From positions 1 through 6,563 of the forward strand of contig JAJZRK010000181.1 in the NCBI GenBank assembly GCA_021802745.1: a stretch of 6,563 nucleotides of DNA, given 5' to 3'. This DNA is from a bacterium. GTDB taxonomy: Bacteria > Gemmatimonadota > Gemmatimonadetes > Gemmatimonadales > Gemmatimonadaceae. Position 1 is the stretch's first letter. Each line of letters opens with the position of its first letter. The notes below the pieces were generated by a model. It ran no database searches. It was not told the origin of the DNA and saw nothing but the letters and a program-made list of their open reading frames with translations. Both the position numbers and the translations under genes were made by a program. Of this stretch, positions 1-6,073 are shown piece by piece.

Positions 1-1
1 C

Positions 2-94
2 GAGAAAGTCGAGCTGCCACAACTACTTACCGCATTTGACACCACGACGCTGGCGGAGGACGGCCTTAATCAATTGCGGCTCTTTGACTTATGA
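2..94 (+). CDS. Possible 3' end of an unidentified upstream gene (partial)
   Basis: Frame 2 is open from the window edge to a TGA at 92-94 and gives about 30 residues ending in LAEDGLNQLRLFDL. The mix of acidic and hydrophobic residues looks like a genuine protein C-terminus, but I recognise no family. The stretch is lower in GC (roughly 55%) than the rest of the window. It stops almost exactly where similarity to group II intron maturases begins in frame 3 (about 87-100), so it probably belongs to sequence joined to the truncated intron. An open run of this length can occur by chance, so confidence is low. Confidence 0.3.
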   Translation, partial: EKVELPQLLTAFDTTTLAEDGLNQLRLFDL

Positions 95-1192
95 CCGGAC
101 ACTACTGACGGGACGCTATCAACCAAGTGCAGTGCGGCAGCACCAGATTCCGAAGGCGGACGGCCGGATGCGCACGCTGGGCATTCCGACCGTGCTCGAC
201 CGCTTCATCCAGCAGGCCATCTTACAGGTTCTGCAACCGCGATTCGATCCAACCTTCTCGGCGTCCAGCTACGGCTTCCGGCCGGGGCGTCGAGTGCATG
301 ACGCGGTGTGTCAGGCGCAACGCTACGTGCAGGACGGCCGGCGCTGGGTGGTACACGTCGACCTCGCGCCGTTCGTTGACCGGGTCAACCACGCGGTGCT
401 CATGGCGAAGTTGGCACAACGGATCATGGACCGTCGGGTGCTCGCGCTCATTCGCCGGTATCTCGAAGCCGGGATGTTGGCGAACGGCATTATACAGGAG
501 CGCTCCGAGGCGACGCCGCAGGGTGGACCCTCTCGCCGCTCTTGGCGAACATCCTCTTGGACGACGTGGACAAGGAGTGGGAGCACCGCGGACACCGCTT
601 TGTCCGCTACGCCGATGACTGCAATGTGTACGTGCGGTCCAAGCGAGCGGGCGAGCGGGTCATGCAGGTGCTGATCGGCCTGTACGCGACGCTCCGACGG
701 CAGGTCAACGTCGACAAGAGCGCGGTGGCGCGGGTGTGGGATCGTCAGTTTCTGGGCTTCAGTTCTTGGGTCGCTCCAGGGCGGGTAATCAAACGCCGCG
801 TCGCGCCCAAGGCCCTGAAAGCGATGACGGAACGGATACGGGAGATCACGGCCCGCCGTGGGGGCCGCAGCATCCCACAGATCGTGACGATCCTGCGGCG
901 CTATCTCGTCGGCTGGCGCGCGTATTTCCGGCTGGCCGATACCCCGCGGGTCTTCGCGCAGGTCGAGCAGTGGCTCCATCGTCGCCTGCGCGCCGCCCAC
1001 CTCAAACACTGGCAGCACGGATCGAGGGTCTTTCGTGAGTTTCAGCGGCGCGGGGTCTCGCGCCACGTGGCCGCGATGGCGGCTCGATTCACGGGCCACT
1101 GGTGGCGCGTGGCCGGTCATGCCGCCCTGCATCTCGCTCTGCCCACGTCGTAGTTCGATCCACTGGGCGTACCCCGCCTTGTTGCTCGCTAA
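93..1192 (+). pseudogene. ltrA: Group II intron reverse transcriptase/maturase, disrupted
   Basis: The family is multidomain: an RT copies the intron into DNA and a maturase (X/GIIM) domain helps it splice. Frame 3 (~93-530) carries GRYQPSAVR, KADGRMRTLGIPTVLDRFIQ, SSYGFRPGR, the motif-3 Asp (360-362) and TPQGGP. Frame 2 (530-1153) continues with LSPLLANI, the catalytic YADD (608-619), FLGFSSW, and a GIIM-type region (WRAYFRL, HLKHWQHGSRVFREFQRRGV). Joining the frames needs one extra C in the CCC run at 528-530. A TAG at 1151-1153 replaces what is usually a Tyr codon, because frame 2 then continues FDPLGVPRLVAR to TAA at 1190-1192, the normal family ending. The N-terminal RT region before the QLLAGxYxP-like segment is missing; an ATG at 36 lies outside recognisable homology. 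The usual DLEKFFDRVNHD reads DLAPFVDRVNHA. All this points to a dead copy. Family assignment is secure; the gene symbol is generic. Confidence 0.88.
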
Positions 1193-1207
1193 CCTCAACT
1201 CACCGAA

Positions 1208-1237
1208 CCGCCGGATGCGGACCCGCATGTCCGGTGG
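1208..1237 (+). ncRNA. Group II intron domain V hairpin
   Basis: CCGCCGGA (1208-1215) pairs with TCCGGTGG (1230-1237) with one G-U pair. TGCG (1216-1219) pairs with CGCA (1224-1227) around the loop GACC. A two-base bulge, TG (1228-1229), sits on the 3' side between the two helices. Two helices split by a 3' dinucleotide bulge are the signature of the catalytic domain V. CGC at 1209-1211 would be the catalytic triad. The terminal loop is not a clear GNRA. The helix pairs perfectly although the companion protein is broken. Confidence 0.8.
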
Positions 1238-1240
1238 TGT

Positions 1241-1283
1241 GGGAGGGGAACGGCGGAGATCATTCGTCGTCCCCTATCCCGAT
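1241..1283 (+). ncRNA. Group II intron domain VI and 3' intron end
   Basis: GGGA (1241-1244) pairs with TCCC (1277-1280), and GGGGA (1245-1249) with TCCCC (1270-1274). This leaves T1275 and A1276 unpaired on the 3' side. A1276 is 8 nt from the end of CCCGAT, the usual place for the branch-point adenosine. The intron is therefore inferred to end at T1283. The apical part, about 1250-1269, is less clearly paired. The hairpin is GC-rich but has no following T-run, so I do not call it a terminator on either strand. Confidence 0.7.
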
Positions 1284-1297
1284 TTGGGGGGGGAGGG

Positions 1298-1318
1298 TAG
1301 ACGGTAGACGGTAGACCG
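1298..1318 (+). repeat. Heptamer array, three TAGACGG units (minus-strand CCGTCTA)
   Basis: TAGACGG, TAGACGG and TAGACCG are directly adjacent and are followed by the degenerate TGGAGGT (1319-1325), which touches the lpxD stop codon. On the minus strand this is a CCGTCTA array lying just downstream of lpxD. It is the reverse complement of the array before pheS. The function is unknown. Confidence 0.85.
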
Positions 1319-1325
1319 TGGAGGT

Positions 1326-2354
1326 TCAGCCGTGCTTCGCCGTCAGCTCCGCGACCTGCTTCTCCAGCTCCCGCATCCGCCCGAGGAGATCGGGCAACTG
1401 CTGCAACGCGATCCACTGCCGCTTGGCCTGCTTGTCGGGCACGGCGGGGAAACCGAGGACGGTCTGCCCGTCCTCCAGATCGCGCGTGACGCCGGATTTC
1501 CCGCCGACGGTGACCTGATTCCCGATCTTGAGATGCCCGGTGACGCCCGATTGCGACGCGATCACGCAGTAATCGCCGAAAGTCGTGCTTCCGGCAAAGC
1601 CGCACTGGCCCATGATGAGGCAGTGCTTGCCGAACGCGACGTTGTGCGCCACGTGCACGAGGTTGTCTATCTTCGTGCCGGCGCCGATGACCGTGGCGCC
1701 GAAGGCGGCGCGGTCAATGGCGCAGTTCGCCCCGATCTCCACGTCGTCCTCGATGACGACGACGCCGACCTGGAGCATCTTGCGATGCCGCCCCTGGTCG
1801 AAGACATAGCCGTATCCGTCCGATCCGATCACCGTGCCCGCGTGAATGGCGACGCGGTGGCCGATGCGGGTGCGCGCGTAGATCACGACGTTGGGATACA
1901 GGCAGCCGTCGTCGCCGATCTGGCAGTCACGCCCCACATGATTGCCGCCGAGCAGCGCCGTGCGGGCGCCAATGGTGACGCCGGGGCCGACGACGCAGCC
2001 AGAGCCGATATGCGCCGTCTCGTGTATGCGGGCGCTCGGGGCGATGGTCGCGCTGGGGTGAATGCCGGGCGCGTGTTCGTCGGGGGGAAAGAAGAGCGGC
2101 AGGACCTTGGCGGCGGCCACCCGGGCGTCGGGGACGCGGATGATCACCTTGCTGCTCGACACAAACGCGCCCGACACGAGCACGGCCGACGCGGCGCTCG
2201 CCTCGGCGGCGGCGAAATGGGCCTGCTTTTCCGCGAAGGTCAGGTCACCGGGGCGCGCCTGATCGGCGGCGCGGAAGCCGTTGAGCACGACGGTCCCATC
2301 GCCGATGAGTTCGCCCTGGAGTTGTTCGGCAATCGAGGCAGTGGTGTGGGTCAT
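1326..2354 (-). CDS. lpxD: UDP-3-O-(3-hydroxyacyl)glucosamine N-acyltransferase LpxD
   Basis: LpxD is the third enzyme of lipid A synthesis. It transfers a 3-hydroxyacyl chain from acyl carrier protein to the 2-amine of UDP-3-O-acyl-glucosamine in the cytoplasm. The 342-residue product matches the usual length (E. coli about 341). Residues 1-95 fit the N-terminal uridine-binding domain (RAADQARPGDLTF). Residues 96-300 are a left-handed beta helix built of hexapeptide repeats (ATIAPSARI, AHIGSGCVVGPGVTIG). His237 in NLVHVAHNV fits the proposed catalytic His (E. coli His239), and His274 in GHLKIG fits His276. The C-terminus (LLGRMRELEKQVAEL) is helical and coiled-coil-like. I chose the ATG at 2354 over one at 2498 because residues before MTHTTASIAEQL do not resemble the family and an AGGA lies 5 bases upstream. 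It stands alone rather than in a bamA-lpxD-fabZ-lpxA cluster. Confidence 0.95.
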   Translation of the reverse strand: MTHTTASIAEQLQGELIGDGTVVLNGFRAADQARPGDLTFAEKQAHFAAAEASAASAVLVSGAFVSSSKVIIRVPDARVAAAKVLPLFFPPDEHAPGIHPSATIAPSARIHETAHIGSGCVVGPGVTIGARTALLGGNHVGRDCQIGDDGCLYPNVVIYARTRIGHRVAIHAGTVIGSDGYGYVFDQGRHRKMLQVGVVVIEDDVEIGANCAIDRAAFGATVIGAGTKIDNLVHVAHNVAFGKHCLIMGQCGFAGSTTFGDYCVIASQSGVTGHLKIGNQVTVGGKSGVTRDLEDGQTVLGFPAVPDKQAKRQWIALQQLPDLLGRMRELEKQVAELTAKHG

Positions 2355-2359
2355 GGGAG

Positions 2360-2363
2360 TCCT
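2360..2363 (-). promoter_or_regulatory. Shine-Dalgarno site that fixes the lpxD start
   Basis: The minus strand reads AGGA, then five bases, then ATG at 2354. The reading frame is open 48 codons further upstream, but that extension has no family similarity, so this site decides the start. Confidence 0.65.
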
Positions 2364-2497
2364 GGTGAGGGCGGACGACGCGCGGTGGCCCATACCATGC
2401 CTCCGCGTTCCGTTTCGCGCAACGAACGGTGCGGGTGGCCGACCGCCCGCGAGAGCATCGTTTTGCACTAGATTTCTCATCCGCCATCTGCGATCCA

Positions 2498-2539
2498 CCG
2501 TCTTCCGTCTACCGTCTACCGTCTACCGTCCACCGTCTG
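2498..2539 (+). repeat. Heptamer array, six CCGTCTA-type units
   Basis: The units in order are CCGTCTT, CCGTCTA, CCGTCTA, CCGTCTA, CCGTCCA and CCGTCTG, with no spacers. The central three are identical and the outer ones are degenerate, as in an ageing tandem array. It ends 7 bases before the pheS start codon, so it fills the position where a ribosome-binding site would be. It is inverted relative to the array at 1298-1318 on the other side of lpxD. Confidence 0.9.
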
Positions 2540-2546
2540 TCCCTCA

Positions 2547-3572
2547 ATGACCCTCGACGAATTCAAGTCCGCCGCTGAGGCCCTGCGCGCCGACGGCCCC
2601 GCCCAGGTGGCGGGCGCGGCGACGCTCGACGCGTGGACCGACGCGCGCAACCACTTGGTGGGGCGCACGAGCGGTCGCCTGTCGGAACTCATGACCGCGC
2701 TCGGCACCCTCCCCAAGGAGGATCGCCGCGAGGCGGGGCTCCTGGCGAACACGGTGAAGCAGGAACTCGAGGCGCTGCTCGACGCGCGCCACGCCGAACT
2801 CCTGAAGGCCCAGCAGGTTGGGCCGGCGATTGATCGCACCATGCCGGGGCGCACCGCGTGGCAGGGGACGGTGCATCCGGTCTCGCTCGTCATTGACGAA
2901 GTGGTCGAGATCTTCCGCGAGCTGGGCTTCACCATCGCCCTCGGCCCCGAGGCGGAGCACGCCTGGTACAACTTCGGCGCGCTCAACTTTCCGGCCGACC
3001 ACCCGGCCATGGACCTGCACGATACGCTCTACCTCGACGACCTGGTGCTGCGCACGCACACGTCGCCGGTGCAGGTGCGCACGCTGCAGCAGTACCCGCC
3101 GCCGATTCGCATTCTCGCGCCCGGCAACGTGTATCGCGCCGATCCGTTCGACGCATCGCACGCGCCGATGTTCGCGCAGGTGGAAGGGCTGGTGGTAGAC
3201 GAGGGCATCACCTTCGCCGACCTGAAGGCCACCCTCACCCGTTTTGCCAACCGCTTCTTTGGCGAGACCAAGACGCGCTTCCGCCCGTCGTACTTTCCGT
3301 TCACGGAGCCGTCGGCCGAGATGGACGTGCGGTGCGGCGTGTGCCGGGGGGCAGGGTGCGCGGTGTGCAAGGAAAGCGGCTGGGTGGAGATCCTCGGCTC
3401 GGGCATGGTGCATCCCGCCGTCCTCGAGAACGCGGGCATTGATAGCGAGCGGTACACCGGCTGGGCGTTCGGCATGGGGCCGGCGCGCACCGCGCTGGCC
3501 CGCCATGGCATTCCCGACATCCGCATCCTCTACGATTCGGACGTCCGCTTCCTGGAGCAGTTCGCCCGATGA
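2547..3572 (+). CDS. pheS: Phenylalanyl-tRNA synthetase alpha subunit
   Basis: PheS is the catalytic class II subunit of the alpha2beta2 enzyme that charges tRNA-Phe in the cytoplasm. The 341-residue length is normal. Residues 1-90 form the helical, coiled-coil-like tRNA-binding arm. Motif 1 starts near HPVSLVIDEVVEIFRELGF (110-128). DHPAMDLHDTLYL (151-163) and LRTHTSPVQ (168-176) lead into motif 2, with Arg197 (GNVYRADP) and FAQVEGL (209-215). Motif 3 is GWAFGMGPARTALARHGIPDIR, quoted here in halves GWAFGMGPAR and TALARHGIPDIR (305-326), with Arg314 kept. Ala307 matches the substrate-pocket Ala of E. coli PheS (Ala294). Cys263, 266, 271 and 274 make a CxxC-x4-CxxC knuckle before GWVEILGSGMVHP. 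The ATG fits the family N-terminus, but no purine-rich Shine-Dalgarno precedes it. The stop overlaps the pheT start in ATGA. Confidence 0.97.
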   Translation: MTLDEFKSAAEALRADGPAQVAGAATLDAWTDARNHLVGRTSGRLSELMTALGTLPKEDRREAGLLANTVKQELEALLDARHAELLKAQQVGPAIDRTMPGRTAWQGTVHPVSLVIDEVVEIFRELGFTIALGPEAEHAWYNFGALNFPADHPAMDLHDTLYLDDLVLRTHTSPVQVRTLQQYPPPIRILAPGNVYRADPFDASHAPMFAQVEGLVVDEGITFADLKATLTRFANRFFGETKTRFRPSYFPFTEPSAEMDVRCGVCRGAGCAVCKESGWVEILGSGMVHPAVLENAGIDSERYTGWAFGMGPARTALARHGIPDIRILYDSDVRFLEQFAR

Positions 3573-6073
3573 ACCTCTCGCATGAATGGCTGAAGGCCTT
3601 CGTCCCGCACGCGCTCACCGCGGAGCAGGTGCGCGACCTGCTCACGGCGCACGTCGCGACCGTCGAGGGATTCGAGCGGCTGCGCGCCGACCTGGCGCCG
3701 TTCGTCGTGGCGCGCGTCATCGAAACCGAGAAGGTGCCCGACACGAAGCTGTCGTTCAACAAGGTGGACGACGGCTCGGGAACGCTGCTGGAGGTGGTGT
3801 GCGGCGCGCCCAACGTGAAGGCGGGCGCCCTGTATCCGTTCGCGCGCAGCGGCACGATGATGCCGGCGGGCTTCAAGATCGAGAAAAAGAAGATCCGCGG
3901 CTTCACGTCGAACGGCATGCTGTGCTCGGCGGCGGAGCTGGGGCTCGGTGAGGATCACGCCGGCATCCTGGAACTCACCGTGGATGCGGCGCCGGGCACG
4001 GCGCTGCTCGACGTGCTGCCGCTCGGTGACGTGCGGCTCGTGCTCGACGTGCTTCCCAATCGTCCCGACCTGCTGTCGCACGTGGGCGTGGCGCGCGAGC
4101 TGAGCGCGCTCACGGGCATCGCGATGCAGAGCGCGCTGGACGCGATGCTCCCGCCCGACGCGGAGGGCGCGGCGGCCGGGCGCGCCGTCGCAGCGAGCGG
4201 TGTGGTGCGTGATGCCCGCGAGGCGGCGAGCGGTGGGGCGACGGTGCGGCGCGAAGATGCCGAGGGCTGCCCGGCGTACCTTGGCGCGGTGATCCGCGGC
4301 ATCACGGTGGCGCCGAGTCCGGCCTGGCTGCGCGAGCGCGTGGAGGCGGCGGGTGTGCGTTCCATCAACAACGTGGTGGACGTCACGAACGTCATCCTGC
4401 ACGGGCTGGGCCAGCCTATGCACGCGTTCGACCTGAACACGCTGGCCGAGCAGACGGTGGTGATCCGCCGCGCGCGCGCCGGCGAGAAGATGAAGACGCT
4501 CGACGGGGTGGAGCGCTCGCTCACGCCCGAGATGACCATGATCGCGGACGCTCGGCGGAGCATTGCCGTGGCCGGCGTGATGGGCGGCCAGGACTCGGAG
4601 GTGACCGACCGGACGACGGACGTGCTGCTCGAAGTTGCCTATTTCGATCCGCGCCGCACGCGCAAGACGCGGCGCGCGCTGGGGCTGTCCACCGACGCGA
4701 GCTATCGCTTCGAGCGGGGCATTGACCGCGACGGGCTCGAGACGGCCATGCACACGGCAATCGCGCTGATCGTGGCGGTGGCCGGCGGGCGCGTGGACGG
4801 TGCGATCATGATGGCGGGCGCCACGCCGCCCGCGCTGCCGGCGGTGACGCTGCGTGCGTCGCGTGTGACTCGGGTGCTGGGTGCGGAGGTCAGTGCCGAG
4901 GCGATCGCGGCGTACCTGCACAGCGTGGGGTTCGGGGTGCGGTGGCTTGGTGCGGGCGGACGCGACGAAGGGACGAGTTTCGAGGTCACTCCCCCCTCGT
5001 GGCGGCACGACGTGACGCGCGAGGTGGATCTCATCGAGGAGGTCGCGCGCCTGCACGGGTACGACAAGCTTCCCGACACGATCGAAGCATATCGGCCAAC
5101 CACCGTGCCGGACCATCCGCTGTTCATCACCGGACGCCGGGTGCGCGACGCGCTGGTCGGTGCGGGACTCGCCGAGGTGCGGCCCATGCCGTTCGTGAAG
5201 GGTGAGGATGCCACGCACTGGCGCGTGACGAATCCGCTCGCCGAGGATGAGCCGCACCTGCGGACGTCGATGCTTGAGTCGCTGGCGCGGCGCGCGGAGT
5301 ACAACCTCACGCGCATGCTCGGCGACGTTCGTATTTTCGAGATTGGCTCGGTGTTTCTGGGGAAGGGGCAGGGTGCGGCGCGGGGGTCCGGAGGGCTCGC
5401 GGAAGAGGTTCGCGTCGGCATCCTGATCATGGGGGCGCGGCATCCGCGGCATTTCGCGGATGGCACCGCACCGGCGATGGACGCCTGGGACGCGAAGGGG
5501 CTCGCCACGCGCGCGGCGCGCGCGGCGTTTCCTGGCGCGACGATCGCCCTGGCGAACGCCGACGATCCGGCGCTCTGGACCATTACGGCGGACGGTCGCA
5601 GCGTGGGCTCGGTGCGCCGGGTGACGCTTGATGCCCCGGTCTGGGCATCGGCGGCCTTTGGCATCGAGATCACGCTGGGCGCGATGCCGCTGTCGTACGT
5701 GGCGCAGCCCGGAGCTTCGGCGCACGGCGGCGTGCTGCCCGCCATGGCACCGCCGGCACCGCCCGTGCGCTACGCGCCGCTGCCGACGACCCCGGCCGCG
5801 ACGTTCGACCTCGCGCTGCTGGTGCCCGATGACCTGAACGCGGCCGAGGTGGAGCGCGTGCTGCGCACGAGCGGCGGCGACATGCTGGAATCGCTGGAGC
5901 TGTTCGACGAGTTCCGCGGCGCGGGCGTTCCCGACGGGATGCGCTCGCTGGCGTGGCGATTGACCTTCCGGCATCCGGAACGCACTCTACGCGACAAGGA
6001 GATTGACGGACGCCGGTCGCAACTGCTCAAGTCCCTGGAGAACCAGCTCGGTGTCAAACCCCGAACGGCCTGA
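3569..6073 (+). CDS. pheT: Phenylalanyl-tRNA synthetase beta subunit
   Basis: PheT binds tRNA-Phe and edits mischarged Tyr-tRNA-Phe. Its 834 residues are slightly above the usual ~790-800. Order: N-terminal MNLSHEWLKAFV; an OB-fold tRNA-binding domain (~40-150, KIRGFTSNGMLCSAAELGL); the B3/B4 editing domain (~235-400, RSINNVVDVTNVILHGLGQP); B5 (~425-505, TPPSWRHDVTREVDLIEEVA); the inactive synthetase-like core (~515-710, NPLAEDEPHLRTSMLESL, IFEIGSVF); and a C-terminal anticodon-binding FDX-ACB domain (~735-832). His285, Glu355, Thr375 and Ala377 fall where E. coli editing residues His261, Glu334, Thr354 and Ala356 are expected, by my manual alignment. Extra length comes from Ala/Gly/Pro-rich stretches at ~190-230, 598-612 and 710-735. 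The ATG shares ATGA with the pheS stop, implying translational coupling; GGAG at 3554-3557 is 11 bases upstream. A long antisense open frame here is a high-GC shadow. Confidence 0.97.
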   Translation: MNLSHEWLKAFVPHALTAEQVRDLLTAHVATVEGFERLRADLAPFVVARVIETEKVPDTKLSFNKVDDGSGTLLEVVCGAPNVKAGALYPFARSGTMMPAGFKIEKKKIRGFTSNGMLCSAAELGLGEDHAGILELTVDAAPGTALLDVLPLGDVRLVLDVLPNRPDLLSHVGVARELSALTGIAMQSALDAMLPPDAEGAAAGRAVAASGVVRDAREAASGGATVRREDAEGCPAYLGAVIRGITVAPSPAWLRERVEAAGVRSINNVVDVTNVILHGLGQPMHAFDLNTLAEQTVVIRRARAGEKMKTLDGVERSLTPEMTMIADARRSIAVAGVMGGQDSEVTDRTTDVLLEVAYFDPRRTRKTRRALGLSTDASYRFERGIDRDGLETAMHTAIALIVAVAGGRVDGAIMMAGATPPALPAVTLRASRVTRVLGAEVSAEAIAAYLHSVGFGVRWLGAGGRDEGTSFEVTPPSWRHDVTREVDLIEEVARLHGYDKLPDTIEAYRPTTVPDHPLFITGRRVRDALVGAGLAEVRPMPFVKGEDATHWRVTNPLAEDEPHLRTSMLESLARRAEYNLTRMLGDVRIFEIGSVFLGKGQGAARGSGGLAEEVRVGILIMGARHPRHFADGTAPAMDAWDAKGLATRAARAAFPGATIALANADDPALWTITADGRSVGSVRRVTLDAPVWASAAFGIEITLGAMPLSYVAQPGASAHGGVLPAMAPPAPPVRYAPLPTTPAATFDLALLVPDDLNAAEVERVLRTSGGDMLESLELFDEFRGAGVPDGMRSLAWRLTFRHPERTLRDKEIDGRRSQLLKSLENQLGVKPRTA
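6037..6040 (+). promoter_or_regulatory. Shine-Dalgarno site inside pheT for the coiled-coil gene
   Basis: GGAG lies 10 bases before GTG at 6051, inside the last codons of pheT. It favours the GTG start over the ATG at 6003, which would overlap pheT by 71 bases and add an N-terminus rich in Arg, Ser and Trp that looks like out-of-frame pheT. Confidence 0.5.

Larger units (their letters stand above)
93..1283 (+). mobile_element. 5'-truncated, decayed group II intron (3' portion)
   Basis: The segment holds a maturase/reverse transcriptase reading frame (pseudogene) followed, after about 15 bases, by two hairpins that match group II intron domains V and VI. It ends in CCCGAT, fitting the AY 3' boundary of group II introns. 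I do not see a GUGYG-type 5' end or domains I-III between the window start and the RT, and the RT lacks its N-terminal part, so the left portion was lost. The left boundary is estimated from where RT similarity starts. Without domain I the exon-binding sequences and target cannot be read. The intron should be immobile on its own, both as a ribozyme (no domain I) and through its protein. Confidence 0.75.
2355..2546. other. Divergent intergenic region between lpxD and pheS
   Basis: These 192 bases must carry promoters for both lpxD (leftward) and pheS (rightward). I see no convincing -35/-10 pair. TTGCAC at 2463-2468 is a possible -35 on the plus strand, but no good -10 follows at the right distance. 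On the minus strand, GGTATG in a TGGTATGG context is only a weak -10 candidate. There is no T-box, Phe-rich leader peptide or attenuator hairpin that I can identify. The right end is the heptamer array. Confidence 0.5.

Noticed and set aside
36..92. ATG at 36 as the RT start
   Set aside because: Residues before about position 87 do not match the RT N-terminus, and the region overlaps a different plausible reading frame. It is a chance start in junk or foreign sequence.
520..545. Programmed ribosomal frameshift in the RT
   Set aside because: There is no clear slippery heptamer or downstream structure, and the gene has a missing N-terminus and a nonsense codon as well, so mutation is simpler.
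323..1228. 301-codon minus-strand frame opposite the RT pseudogene
   Set aside because: It has no recognisable motifs, while the plus strand carries RT and maturase motifs and the YADD box.
1241..1290. Rho-independent terminator for lpxD or the intron
   Set aside because: The hairpin is GC-rich but lacks a T-run after it on either strand. It is explained by intron domain VI.
1332..2471. 379-codon plus-strand open frame opposite lpxD
   Set aside because: It is low complexity (Ala, Asp, Arg, Gly, Val) and fully antisense to a complete LpxD with its catalytic His. It is a shadow.
2355..2498. N-terminal extension of LpxD to an ATG at 2498
   Set aside because: The extra 48 residues have no LpxD similarity, the ATG at 2354 has a Shine-Dalgarno 5 bases upstream, and the shorter product matches the family length.
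2498..2539. CRISPR array
   Set aside because: Units are 7 bases and contiguous with no spacers, so this is a simple tandem repeat.
2355..2546. T-box, riboswitch or pheM-like attenuator before pheS
   Set aside because: There is no conserved T-box sequence, no Phe-rich short ORF and no terminator hairpin in the available leader.
3530..5974. 814-codon antisense open frame opposite pheT
   Set aside because: It is rich in Arg, His, Ala and Gly with no domain or family resemblance. It is a codon-bias shadow of a high-GC gene whose sense strand is unmistakably pheT.
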